From NCBI RefSeq assembly GCF_030064065.1, contig NZ_CP125946.1, forward strand, positions 2,046,001-2,110,000: a stretch of 64,000 nucleotides of DNA, written 5' to 3'. A program made the position numbers and the translations under genes. Numbering within the stretch: the stretch's first letter is position 1; every line of letters starts with the position of its first letter. The notes beneath the pieces were generated by a model. That model was not told the DNA's origin and ran no database searches. It was given only the letters and a program-made list of their open reading frames with translations. This DNA comes from Rothia sp. SD9660Na. GTDB taxonomy: Bacteria; Actinomycetota; Actinomycetes; Actinomycetales; Micrococcaceae. Below, piece after piece: positions 45,728 to 53,337 of this stretch.

Positions 45728-46990
45728 ATGCACCCCAAGCACCTGCAGCACTCACCCGACCAGCTCGCAGCGCTCACCGCCGAGCACCGCCAGGCGCTAG
45801 GGCAGCGGGCAGGTACCGCCGCCTACTCTGTGACACGACTCTTCGGGCACCGGGTCGCAGGCCTCCCCGGCACTCTACTAGGACGCACCCTGCACCCCGA
45901 CACCCGCCGCCGCAGCCAGCGGCGCGGCGAATGGCACTACTGGTGGCAGGCCCACCTACTCGATAACCTGGTCGATGCAGGCTTCCGCCACCTCACCACA
46001 CCCGACGGGCAGAACCAGGCACAAGCGTCCCTGCGCCAGGCCCGCGCGGTGCTACGCGGCATCCAAGTGCGCAACCTCGGCTCCTACCCCAACTCCTTCT
46101 ACGACGACATGGCCTGGCTGACCCTAGCCTGCGAGCGCCTCAACCGGCTGGCGCTCGCGGTGGAGGGCAACGGGGATTCTGCGGCCCAGGACGCCGCCAC
46201 CCGGCTGTATCGGGAGCTGGCAGCTGCCTGCACTGCTGAGGTGGGTGGGGGTGCCTTCTGGTCGAAGGACCACGACTTTAAGAACACCCCGGCAACCGCT
46301 CCCATTGCCCTGGCTCTCGCGCGGGTCCACCTGCATGACGAGGCGGCTGCTCTGCTGAACTGGCTGTATGCCAACCTTTTTGATGCCGAGCGCGGCCTCT
46401 ACCTGGACGGGGTCAAGGTGTCCGGGCGCGGGGCTCGCGCCGAGATTTCCTCGGTGGAGCGCGGTCTCTACACCTATAACCAGGGGCCGGTTCTCGCGGC
46501 CTATCTGGCGGTGCTTGATGCCGGTAAGTCTGAGCTGCTGACGGTTGACCCGGCTGAGCATATCGCCGAGGTTCTGGCCGGTATTGACCGGGAGTTTGGC
46601 CGTGATTTTGAGGTGTCAGAGGCAGAAACCCTGCGGGTTCTAGCGACCCAGGGCGGTGGGGACGGCGGGCTTTTTACCGGTATTTTGGTGCGCTACCTTG
46701 CCGAGGTTGCCGTTCACACTGCCCTGCCGCAGGGCGTGCGGGAGCAGGCGCGGGATTTCGTCCTTGCCACCGCCGAGCTATTGTGGGACGGACGCCGCGA
46801 GTTCGACCCCGACCTGCCCATGAACGAGCTCGGTATCGACCCGACCGAGATCCGCGGTGAGGCTGTTGCCCTCTTTTCACCCGATGTCACCCGGCATATT
46901 TCTGAGGTGCTCAAGCCTGCCCAGCCGGTTGATCTTTCGACCCAGCTCCAGGCCTGGATGGTGCTAGAAGCGGCGGCGCGGGTTTTCTAG
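45728..46990 (+). CDS. glycoside hydrolase family 76-like protein
   Basis: A 420-residue (alpha/alpha)6-barrel protein of the GH76 family, whose characterised members cleave alpha-1,6-mannans. The catalytic Asp pair is in SFYDDMAWLTLA (about residue 125), and YTYNQGPVLAAYLAV near 255 is a family segment. No signal peptide or membrane helix is seen, so the protein is probably cytoplasmic, unlike secreted GH76 endomannanases. The N terminus is Arg/His-rich. It starts at an ATG with AAAGAAAG upstream. The stop is 11 bases from the convergent ohrR stop. Substrate unproven. Confidence 0.85.
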   Translation: MHPKHLQHSPDQLAALTAEHRQALGQRAGTAAYSVTRLFGHRVAGLPGTLLGRTLHPDTRRRSQRRGEWHYWWQAHLLDNLVDAGFRHLTTPDGQNQAQASLRQARAVLRGIQVRNLGSYPNSFYDDMAWLTLACERLNRLALAVEGNGDSAAQDAATRLYRELAAACTAEVGGGAFWSKDHDFKNTPATAPIALALARVHLHDEAAALLNWLYANLFDAERGLYLDGVKVSGRGARAEISSVERGLYTYNQGPVLAAYLAVLDAGKSELLTVDPAEHIAEVLAGIDREFGRDFEVSEAETLRVLATQGGGDGGLFTGILVRYLAEVAVHTALPQGVREQARDFVLATAELLWDGRREFDPDLPMNELGIDPTEIRGEAVALFSPDVTRHISEVLKPAQPVDLSTQLQAWMVLEAAARVF

Positions 46991-47001
46991 GGCGGGCTGC
47001 C

Positions 47002-47442
47002 CTAGCCTTCGGCCAGGTGCTCGGCCAGGGCGTCGAGTTCGGCCTTGAGGGCCATAATGTCGAGGCCCTCGACCGCGCAGGCAGCGTAGATGGCCCCGGG
47101 GACGGACGCCGCGCGTCCTCTCAACTCCTGCCCGGCAGGGGTGAGGCTGATGAGGGTGCGGCGCTCGTCGCGGGCGTCGCGGGTTTTGGTAAGCAGGCCG
47201 TGGTCAATCAGGCGTTTGATGAGCGGGGTCAGGGTGCCGCTGTCGAGATCGAGGCGGGCAGCCAGCTCTTTCATGCCGAGACCGTCGGGGTTCTCCCACA
47301 TGACCAGCATGACCAGGTACTGGGGGTAGGTGAGCCCCAACTCCCCCAGGTGCTGCTGGTAGGCGCGGGTGACGGCCCGGCTGGAGCGGTAGAGGGAGAA
47401 GCAGAGCTGGTTTTCGAGGGCGAGGCTGCTGTCTTGGTTCAT
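47002..47442 (-). CDS. ohrR: MarR-family organic peroxide sensor OhrR
   Basis: A 146-residue MarR-type winged-helix repressor. The peroxide-sensing Cys is at position 14 in LENQLCFSLYRSSR, the hallmark of OhrR. The recognition helix lies around LGMKELAARLDLDSGTLTPLIKRL, and the wing is RDARDERRTLISLT. In the family, oxidation of the N-terminal Cys releases the repressor from the ohr promoter. It is divergent from ohr with a perfect-looking operator between. GGACGC-CGC-GCGTCC (47104-47118) occurs inside the gene. Confidence 0.94.
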   Translation of the reverse strand: MNQDSSLALENQLCFSLYRSSRAVTRAYQQHLGELGLTYPQYLVMLVMWENPDGLGMKELAARLDLDSGTLTPLIKRLIDHGLLTKTRDARDERRTLISLTPAGQELRGRAASVPGAIYAACAVEGLDIMALKAELDALAEHLAEG

Positions 47443-47474
47443 TCCACCCAGTATAGGTTGTGGGCAAGCTCCTA

Positions 47475-47511
47475 GTTAACAATTAGATTGTGCACAATTT
47501 AATTGTGTAAT
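47475..47511. promoter_or_regulatory. OhrR operator between ohrR and ohr
   Basis: ACAATTAGATTGTGCACAATTTAATTGTG-like inverted repeat centred on TTGTGCACAA (47488-47497). This closely matches the known TACAATT-AATTGTA OhrR box and would control both divergent genes. Shown in two parts: CAATTAGATTG and CAATTTAATTG. Confidence 0.85.
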
Positions 47512-47545
47512 CTTATCTATAGAGACAGAACCGAAAGGAAACCCC

Positions 47546-47965
47546 ATGGAACCCCTCTACACCACCGAAGCCCTGGCCACCGGCGAAGGCCGCAACGGCC
47601 ACGTCCGCACCGTTGACGGCGCTTTTGACGCCGACCTCGCCATTCCCGTTGAAATGGGCGGGTCCGGCAAGGGCCTGAACCCCGAGCAGCTCTTTGCCTC
47701 CGGCTACGCAGCCTGCTTCCACTCTGCCCTGCAGATGGTTGCCCGCATGCAGAAGAAGAACGTTGAAGGCTCCTCCGTTGGCGCTAAGGTCTCCATCGGC
47801 AAGCAGGGGGAAGGCTTTGGCCTGGCTGTTGAGCTTGAAGTTATCATTCCCAACCTGCCCCAGGACGAAGCCCAGGCCCTGGCTGACACAGCCCACCAGG
47901 TCTGCCCCTACTCCAACGCCACCCGCGGCAACATCCCTGTGACCGTCACCGTCTCCGACGACTAA
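47546..47965 (+). CDS. ohr: organic hydroperoxide resistance protein Ohr
   Basis: Thiol peroxidase that reduces organic hydroperoxides, usually with lipoyl-linked electron donors. The 139 residues have the two redox Cys of the Ohr family: Cys57 in GYAACFHSAL and Cys120 in AHQVCPYSNATRGN. The Arg of HVRTVDG and the Glu of the catalytic triad region NPEQLFASG are present. It starts at an ATG with GAAAGGAA upstream. Transcribed away from ohrR across the operator, and closed by a strong hairpin. Confidence 0.97.
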   Translation: MEPLYTTEALATGEGRNGHVRTVDGAFDADLAIPVEMGGSGKGLNPEQLFASGYAACFHSALQMVARMQKKNVEGSSVGAKVSIGKQGEGFGLAVELEVIIPNLPQDEAQALADTAHQVCPYSNATRGNIPVTVTVSDD

Positions 47966-47996
47966 GCTCGCACCCCACACTCGCACCGAATGTCGC

Positions 47997-48043
47997 CGAA
48001 AGCTTCATAGGTATGTGCTTCCTGCACACCTATGAAGCTTTCG
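47997..48043 (+). terminator. terminator after ohr
   Basis: A perfect 16-base stem, CGAAAGCTTCATAGGT/ACCTATGAAGCTTTCG, extended inside by GTGC/GCAC. A spurious in-frame ATG for tgt (48032) lies inside it. Confidence 0.85.
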
Positions 48044-48090
48044 TTTGCCCTCAAGCAGCCGGGCCACAGCGTCCGCCCCTACTCACCCGG

Positions 48091-48106
48091 TAGACTTAAG
48101 CCCGTG
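48091..48106 (+). promoter_or_regulatory. candidate leaderless promoter of tgt
   Basis: TAGACT (48091-48096), TAAGCCC, then GTG at 48104. Confidence 0.5.
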
Positions 48107-49576
48107 CTCAATACCGAATTTTCTGATCCTACTTTTTCTTTTGAACTGGGCAAGCGTCTGACCGATACCGCCCAGCCCACCGGCAAGCAGGTGGACGCCA
48201 ACGGCGGCGCCTTCCAGGGGCGCACCGGCGTCATTCACACCCCGCACGGCGATATTGCCACCCCCGCCTTCACCCCGGTGGGTACCAAGGCAACCGTCAA
48301 GGCTGTGCTGCCCGAGGCTATGAAAGATTTGGGCGCCCAGGCCCTGCTGGCCAACGCCTACCACCTTTACCTGCAGCCGGGGCCGGACGTCCTCGACGCC
48401 GCAGGTGGTCTGGGCAAGTTCATGAACTGGGATGGCCCCACCTTCACCGACTCCGGGGGCTTCCAGGTCATGAGCCTGGGCTCGGGTTTCAAGAAGGTCA
48501 TTGATATGGGCACCGTGGCCGGAGCTACCGGCGCGGACGGCCGCCCCATCGGCGACGACGACGTGGCCGCCGGCAAGGAACGTATGGCCCACGTGGACGA
48601 TGACGGGGTCAATTTTAAGTCCCACATCAACGGCGATATTCACCGTTTCACCCCCGAGGTATCCATGCAGGTGCAGCACCAGATTGGCGCTGACATCATG
48701 TTTGCCTTCGATGAGCTCACCACCCTCTATAACTCCCGCGCCTACCAGCAGGAGGCCCTGGAGCGCACCCGCCTGTGGGCCCTGCGCTGTATTGCTGAGC
48801 ACCAGCGCCTGACCGCAGAGCGGGTAGGCAAACCTTACCAGGCCCTCTTTGGTGTGATTCAGGGAGCCCAGTATGAGGATTTGCGCCGCAAGGCCTGCCG
48901 CGACCTGGGCGCTATGCCCTTTGACGGTTTTGGCCTAGGCGGGGCACTCGAAAAGGAAAACCTGGGCACTATTGTGCGCTGGTGCAACGAGGAGCTGCCC
49001 GAGAACAAGCCCCGCCACCTGCTGGGCATTTCGGAGCCCGACGACATCTTCACCGGCATCGAAAACGGTGTTGATACCTTCGACTGTGTCTCCCCCACCC
49101 GCGTGGCCCGCAACGCCGCCGTCTACACCCCCGATGGCCGCTTCAACCTAACCAACGCCCGCTACCGCACCGACTTCTCCCCCATCTTCGAGGGCTGCGA
49201 CTGCTACACCTGCACCCACTACACCCGCGCCTACCTGCACCACCTCTTCAAGGCCGACGAGCGCCTCTCAGCAACCCTGGCCTCGATTCACAATGAGCGT
49301 TTTATTGTGAAGATGGTGGACGACGCCCGCGCCGCCATCGACTCCGGGGAATATTTTGACTACCGCGACGAGTTCCTGGGTAAGTACTACGCCAAGAAGG
49401 TTGCCCAGCAAAGGGCCCAGGAAGAAGCTGCCGCCCGCAAGGCCGCCAAGGACGCCGAGCGAGCAGCAGCTGCTCAGGCCCGATGGGAGGCCAACATGAA
49501 AGCAAAGGCTGAGGCCGAGGCCCGCCGGGCAGCTGAGCAGGCTGAGACCACTAAGACCACCAGCGACGAAAAGTAA
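48104..49576 (+). CDS. tgt: tRNA-guanine transglycosylase
   Basis: Exchanges guanine 34 of GUN-anticodon tRNAs for preQ1 or queuine. About 490 residues; the TIM-barrel core shows the catalytic Asp in TFTDSGGFQVMSLG, GVIQGAQYEDLRR, GLGGALEKE and the nucleophile Asp in VDTFDCVSPTRVARN. Zinc ligands lie in CDCYTCTHYTRAYLHH. A glycine/aspartate-rich insertion (GTVAGATGADGRPIGDDD) and a charged Ala/Lys/Glu helical tail extend it, as in other actinobacterial Tgt. I start at the GTG at 48104 because the 48032 ATG lies in the ohr terminator. No queC-F genes are nearby; yhhQ at 55 kb suggests precursor uptake. Confidence 0.95.
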   Translation: MLNTEFSDPTFSFELGKRLTDTAQPTGKQVDANGGAFQGRTGVIHTPHGDIATPAFTPVGTKATVKAVLPEAMKDLGAQALLANAYHLYLQPGPDVLDAAGGLGKFMNWDGPTFTDSGGFQVMSLGSGFKKVIDMGTVAGATGADGRPIGDDDVAAGKERMAHVDDDGVNFKSHINGDIHRFTPEVSMQVQHQIGADIMFAFDELTTLYNSRAYQQEALERTRLWALRCIAEHQRLTAERVGKPYQALFGVIQGAQYEDLRRKACRDLGAMPFDGFGLGGALEKENLGTIVRWCNEELPENKPRHLLGISEPDDIFTGIENGVDTFDCVSPTRVARNAAVYTPDGRFNLTNARYRTDFSPIFEGCDCYTCTHYTRAYLHHLFKADERLSATLASIHNERFIVKMVDDARAAIDSGEYFDYRDEFLGKYYAKKVAQQRAQEEAAARKAAKDAERAAAAQARWEANMKAKAEAEARRAAEQAETTKTTSDEK

Positions 49577-49580
49577 GAGC

Positions 49581-50084
49581 ATGAACGACTTTAAGATTGA
49601 CGACCTCAAGCCCGAGGAAACCCTCACCTACCGCCACGAGTTTGCGGCAGCCCCGCAGCAGGTCTTTGAGGCTTTCACCAACCCCACGCTCTTTATCAAG
49701 TGGTTTGGCCCTGCCGACTGGAAAATAATTCCCAACACCCTGACCCTGGAACCGGTCATTGGCGGCCGCAAGCAGTTCGTCATGCGCCACAAGGACCAGG
49801 CTAAGTTCCAGGCCCCCATGTACATGCGGTTTGTGACCCTGGCGGAGCCCCACACCATCGAGTACCGGGAGGCCCTGCCCACCCCGTCCGGCCAGCCCTC
49901 AGACACCCTGATTGGTCTGCGCCTTGAGTTTGAGGCAGGCACCGCGGTAACTGAGGACGGTGTCGGCGAAGGCACCGTGCTCAAGCTGACGCAAGGCCCC
50001 CTGCCCGCCGGTGTGCACAAGCAGACCCTGGCCTCCTGGCAGGGTTCCTTCGACAAACTAGCCGAGCTGCTCAAGCAGGCATAA
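49581..50084 (+). CDS. SRPBCC (AHSA1-type) protein
   Basis: A 167-residue START/Bet v1-like protein of the SRPBCC superfamily, AHSA1 branch. It shows the typical opening HEFAAAPQQVFEAFTNPTLFIKWFGP and the closing helix GVHKQTLASWQGSFDKLAELL. Such proteins bind hydrophobic ligands or act as co-chaperone-like factors; the ligand here is unknown. The ATG is 4 bases past the tgt stop, so it is probably in the tgt transcript. A 5'-truncated paralogue of its last 75 residues lies at 50958. Confidence 0.85.
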   Translation: MNDFKIDDLKPEETLTYRHEFAAAPQQVFEAFTNPTLFIKWFGPADWKIIPNTLTLEPVIGGRKQFVMRHKDQAKFQAPMYMRFVTLAEPHTIEYREALPTPSGQPSDTLIGLRLEFEAGTAVTEDGVGEGTVLKLTQGPLPAGVHKQTLASWQGSFDKLAELLKQA

Positions 50085-50119
50085 AACCCAGAACACCAGC
50101 ACCACCACTACACCCAGGG

Positions 50120-50153
50120 GAGATTCCCCATGAAAGGGGAATCTCAACCGTGA
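50120..50153 (+). promoter_or_regulatory. leader hairpin and 7-codon upstream ORF before yjjG-like gene
   Basis: GAGATTCCCC (50120-50129) and GGGGAATCTC (50136-50145) form a perfect 10-base stem with a 6-base loop 5 bases before the GTG start. AGGGG, the likely ribosome site, lies in the right arm. The loop ATG (50130) opens a frame of 7 codons, MKGESQP, whose TGA overlaps the GTG start (GTGA, 50150-50153). It has its own AGGGGAG upstream. This could couple or gate translation. Confidence 0.55.
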
Positions 50154-50836
50154 AGTATAAATTCCTGCTCTTCGACCTCGACCACACCCTGCTTGACTTC
50201 TCTGCTGCTGAAGACGTCGCTCTCACCCAGTTCATGGAGTCGATGCAGGTGGCAGACGTAGCCGAAGCTAAAACCGTATACCGTACCATCAACCAGCAGA
50301 TGTGGAAAGATCTTGAGAAAGGTCTGCTGACCAAGGCGGAACTCGTCAACACCCGTTTTTCTCGCACGTTTACCGAGTTGGGGCGCAATGAAGACGGGGC
50401 AGCTCTAGCTCTTCGCTACCAGGAAATGATAGGCATGCAGGGGCACACCTTCCCTGGAGCTGAGCAGCTTCTTGCTACCCTCGCCGACCGTGGCTACGAG
50501 ATTTATGCCGCAACCAACGGCATTACTTACATTCAGGAAAACCGGCTTCGCCGCTCCCCCATTGGCCCGTATTTCAAAAAGGTCTTTATCTCGGAACAGA
50601 TGGGAACCCAAAAGCCAGAGCCCGCCTTTTATCACCGGGTATCGGAGCTTATTACGGCTTTTTCTCCGTCGCAGGCTCTCATGATTGGTGATAGCCTCAC
50701 GGCCGATATTCAAGGTGGCATCAACGCTGGCATAGATACAGCCTGGTACAACCCGAGTGGAGCACCTAGCCCCAGCCAGTTGCAGCCAACCTACACCTTC
50801 TCAAGCTACGCAGAGTTAGCGGAACTCCTGCCCTAA
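50150..50836 (+). CDS. yjjG: HAD hydrolase, YjjG-type nucleotidase
   Basis: A 228-residue haloacid-dehalogenase phosphatase of the YjjG/YfnB subfamily; YjjG removes phosphate from pyrimidine and non-canonical nucleoside monophosphates. Motif I is FDLDHTLLD (Asp9 and Asp11), motif II is the Thr/Asn in YAATNGITYIQ, the Lys is in MGTQKPEPAFY, and motif IV is MIGDSLTADIQGG. The helical cap lies at about 18-85. The start GTG overlaps the stop of a 7-codon upstream frame and sits behind a hairpin that would hide its ribosome site. Substrate inferred from family. Confidence 0.88.
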   Translation: MKYKFLLFDLDHTLLDFSAAEDVALTQFMESMQVADVAEAKTVYRTINQQMWKDLEKGLLTKAELVNTRFSRTFTELGRNEDGAALALRYQEMIGMQGHTFPGAEQLLATLADRGYEIYAATNGITYIQENRLRRSPIGPYFKKVFISEQMGTQKPEPAFYHRVSELITAFSPSQALMIGDSLTADIQGGINAGIDTAWYNPSGAPSPSQLQPTYTFSSYAELAELLP

Positions 50837-50860
50837 AATTTCCCCTACACTATAAAGCTC

Positions 50861-50918
50861 AGGACGCCGCACCCCACCTCCCTGCCCCAGGGCAGAAAGG
50901 GGTGCTGCGGCGTCCGCC
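50861..50918 (+). terminator. hairpin with GGACGCCGC arms after yjjG-like gene
   Basis: GGACGCCGC-ACCCC (50862-50875) pairs with GGGGTG-CT-GCGGCGTCC (to 50915), with an inner CTGCCC/GGGCAG pair. A terminator built of the recurrent GGACGCC motif. It lies right before the truncated SRPBCC copy. Confidence 0.75.
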
Positions 50919-50957
50919 CCTCTTATTCGCCTAGGGGCATCCGCCCCCCACAAGCTG

Positions 50958-51188
50958 GTGCCCGGTGAGCTGAATGAGGGCTATGAGGCTATCAGTGAGA
51001 AGCTGGCTGAGGCCCACGGCATGGAAGCCGGTTCTTACTTCCTCAACCACACCGCCTTCGAGAAGATTGACGAGAACACCACCCGCGTCACCATCACCCA
51101 GGGCCCTCTCGGCCCTGCCATGCACGAAATGTCGGTAGCTGGCTGGAAGTCCTCTTTCAACAAGCTCAACCGCGTCCTCGCAGCCTAA
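50958..51188 (+). pseudogene. 5'-truncated SRPBCC paralogue
   Basis: The frame from a GTG at 50958 gives 76 residues that match only the C-terminal half of the SRPBCC protein encoded at 49581: TRVTITQGPLGPAMHEMSVAGWKSSFNKLNRVL aligns (given here in parts, RVTITQGPLG and WKSSFNKL) with VLKLTQGPLP and WQGSFDKL. The N-terminal Bet v1 half is missing. No ribosome site precedes the GTG. The frame stays open upstream into the terminator hairpin at 50861-50918, which is not protein-like. It is best read as a decayed duplicate, possibly truncated by the event that placed the hairpin. Confidence 0.7.
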
Positions 51189-51205
51189 AAGCTTAAGCGC
51201 CATAT

Positions 51206-51252
51206 AAAAAGTGCACGTACCCTGCCAAAACTGGAGGGCACGTGCACTTTTT
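51206..51252. terminator. bidirectional terminator
   Basis: AAAAAGTGCACGT/ACGTGCACTTTTT, a perfect 13-base stem with A and T runs on either side, between the SRPBCC remnant and the convergent thioesterase gene. Confidence 0.9.
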
Positions 51253-51268
51253 AAAGGGCCTCTACAAT

Positions 51269-51760
51269 CTAGGCCGCCAGTTGCTCCCGTTGCTCGGTGC
51301 TCAGGCGCACCAGGGAGCCAGTCTCAACATTGAAGAAGGCCAGGGTGGTGCTGGCTGAAACGCAGTGAACGCCGGTCACCGGGTCGTACAGTTCGTAGCC
51401 CACAACCAGCGAAGCTGCCGTCACCTTACTAACCTGCATCTGCACCCGCACCGGCACTCCACGGTAGGCCAGGGGGCTGCGGTACTTAACATGGTTTTCA
51501 GCAACCAGGGCCTGGGTGCCGGCAGGCAGGCTTTCAAAAAGGGGAAGCTGCGCGGACGCCCGCCCTGGCTGGCTCTCAGTCAGCTGGCTCCTTGCGCCCT
51601 CCCCCGCGACCGGCGCAGGTTCGCCGGACGAGGGAGGCGGCCCGAAGAGGGCAACGCGGGCTTCTTCGAGCACCTGCATCATGGTCACGTTGTTGACGTG
51701 GCCGTAAGCGTCCATGTCGCCCCAGCGCAGGGGAACCTCAACAGTGTAAGTCCTGGCCAT
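51269..51760 (-). CDS. acyl-CoA thioesterase, 4HBT hot-dog fold
   Basis: A 163-residue hot-dog thioesterase. The family signature is VPLRWGDMDAYGHVNNVTMMQVLEEAR near the N terminus, with the catalytic Asp in DMDAYGHVNN. HVKYRSPLAYRG and the strand ASLVVGYELYD follow. A Pro/Ser/Gly-rich insertion (about 40-70) that starts beside a GGACGCCC motif separates the first helix from the sheet. It begins 2 bases after the stop of the amino-acid permease gene, so they are probably cotranscribed. Substrate unknown. Confidence 0.9.
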   Translation of the reverse strand: MARTYTVEVPLRWGDMDAYGHVNNVTMMQVLEEARVALFGPPPSSGEPAPVAGEGARSQLTESQPGRASAQLPLFESLPAGTQALVAENHVKYRSPLAYRGVPVRVQMQVSKVTAASLVVGYELYDPVTGVHCVSASTTLAFFNVETGSLVRLSTEQREQLAA

Positions 51761-51762
51761 AT

Positions 51763-53208
51763 CTAGCCCTGCTTCCCCCGATAACCTGCCACGGCGGCGT
51801 CCGCCTCGGCGAAGGCGTCCTCGTGCCCGGTATGCACGCGCTTGACCACACCGAAGTAAATCATGGTCAGAATCAGGAAGTAGGCGATGCCCATGGTCGC
51901 GGGGGCGGCGTTACCGGTGCGGGCGAAGAGGGCAGCCCAGATTGCCAGCAGCAGGAAGATGCCCAGGCCGGCGGTGGATTGTCCTCCCCACATACGGAAG
52001 GCCGAAGAGTTGCCCTCGCCCCCCTTGAAGGCGATGTAAGCCAGTAGAATCAGTACCCAGACGGTGAGGGCGCAGACCATGGTCAGGGTCATCATGAGCC
52101 CAAAGGCCTGGCCGGGCAGGAAGAGAGCCAGCAGAATGGCCAGCACCACGCCCGAGGTTGAGGCCCACATGGCCAGCACCGGAATACCGCTGCCGCTCAC
52201 CCGAGCCAGGGGCGCAGGTGCCATTTTCTCACTGGCCAGGGAGTGCAGCAGGCGGGTGCCCGCGTAGAGGTTAGCGTTGGCGGCAGACAGAGCAGCAACC
52301 AGGATGATGAAGTTGGTGATGGAGGCAATGGCTGGCACGCCGATTTCTGAGAAGACCAGCACGAAAGGCGAGGCCTCAACGGAGCCGTCCAGCTGGGCGG
52401 CTGACTGCCAAGGAATAATCGAAACGACGATGAACATAGAGATCACGTAGATTGTCGCCAGACGCCACATATTGGCCTTGGTAGAGGCCCGTACCGAGCG
52501 CACCGGGTCCTTGGCTTCAGCCGCTGAAATGGAGAGCATTTCGATGCCGCCGAAGGAGAACATGACCACGGCCAGTGAGAGCCAGATGCCGTGGAAGCCG
52601 GTGGGCATGAAGCCGCCGTCGTTGGTCAGGTTGGTGATGCCGGTGGCCTCATGACCGGGGAAGCCCACAAAGACCAGGGCCAGGCCCACCAGCACGAAGA
52701 GCAGCAGGGCGATGACCTTGATGGAGGACAGGAAGAACTCCATGGTACCAAAGTACTTCACCGAGCGAATGTTCAGCAGAATAATCACGGCACCGAACAA
52801 AACGATACCGGCCCACAGGGGCAGGTTAGGCCACCAGTACTGTAGGTAGGTGCCCACGGCGACCAGCTCGATACCGGTGATGATAGCGGTGACGGTCCAG
52901 TAGGCCCAGCGGGTCAGGTAGCCGGCGTAGGGCCCCAGGTAGCGCCCGGCGATGGAGCCAAAACCACCGCGCACGGGGTAGCGCACGGCCATTTCGCCCG
53001 TGGAGGCGGCGATGATGGCAGCTACCAGCGAACCGATAGCGTAGGAAAGAATGACGGCCGGGCCCGCCAGAGCAATCGCGCCAGATGAGCCCAGGAAGAG
53101 GCCGGTGCCCAGGGCTGAGCCCAGCACGATCATGGTCATCTGCCCGTGCGTCAGTGAGCGTTTGAGGGTGGGCGCCTGAGCCTGCCCCTGCGAAGGTGTG
53201 TGTGCCAC
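51763..53208 (-). CDS. amino acid permease (APC superfamily)
   Basis: A 481-residue secondary transporter with twelve predicted membrane helices. It carries the amino-acid transporter (AAT) signatures: LGSALGTGLFLGSSGAI in helix 1, GEMAVRYPVRGGFGSIAGRYLGP in helix 3, and FSFGGIEMLSISAAEAKDPVRSVR around helix 6. These fit proton-coupled permeases of the AroP/CycA/GabP group; the substrate cannot be told from sequence. It is a close paralogue of the next gene upstream, from which a hairpin separates it. The C terminus is acidic and Ala-rich. Confidence 0.92.
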   Translation of the reverse strand: MAHTPSQGQAQAPTLKRSLTHGQMTMIVLGSALGTGLFLGSSGAIALAGPAVILSYAIGSLVAAIIAASTGEMAVRYPVRGGFGSIAGRYLGPYAGYLTRWAYWTVTAIITGIELVAVGTYLQYWWPNLPLWAGIVLFGAVIILLNIRSVKYFGTMEFFLSSIKVIALLLFVLVGLALVFVGFPGHEATGITNLTNDGGFMPTGFHGIWLSLAVVMFSFGGIEMLSISAAEAKDPVRSVRASTKANMWRLATIYVISMFIVVSIIPWQSAAQLDGSVEASPFVLVFSEIGVPAIASITNFIILVAALSAANANLYAGTRLLHSLASEKMAPAPLARVSGSGIPVLAMWASTSGVVLAILLALFLPGQAFGLMMTLTMVCALTVWVLILLAYIAFKGGEGNSSAFRMWGGQSTAGLGIFLLLAIWAALFARTGNAAPATMGIAYFLILTMIYFGVVKRVHTGHEDAFAEADAAVAGYRGKQG

Positions 53209-53259
53209 GGTAAGCCTTACTGTGAGAATACGTGGTGTGCGGTAGCGGTGTTAATGCGC

Positions 53260-53315
53260 GGACGCCGGTGCGCGGCTCCCCTGCCGTGAGGCTGGGGGGC
53301 GGGCTACCGGCGTCC
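53260..53315 (-). terminator. hairpin with GGACGCCGGT arms between permease genes
   Basis: GGACGCCGGT (53260-53269) and ACCGGCGTCC (53306-53315) are perfect arms; the inner region is GC-rich. It lies just past the stop of the upstream permease gene. Recurrent motif of this window. Confidence 0.75.
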
Positions 53316-53337
53316 TTGTGTAGACCTGCCACTGATT

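Noticed and set aside
48032..48103. ATG start for tgt at 48032
   Set aside because: The ATG is inside the ohr terminator stem; the GTG at 48104 follows a TAGACT box.
48083..48802. 239-codon frame antisense to tgt
   Set aside because: Shadow frame over a clearly conserved gene.
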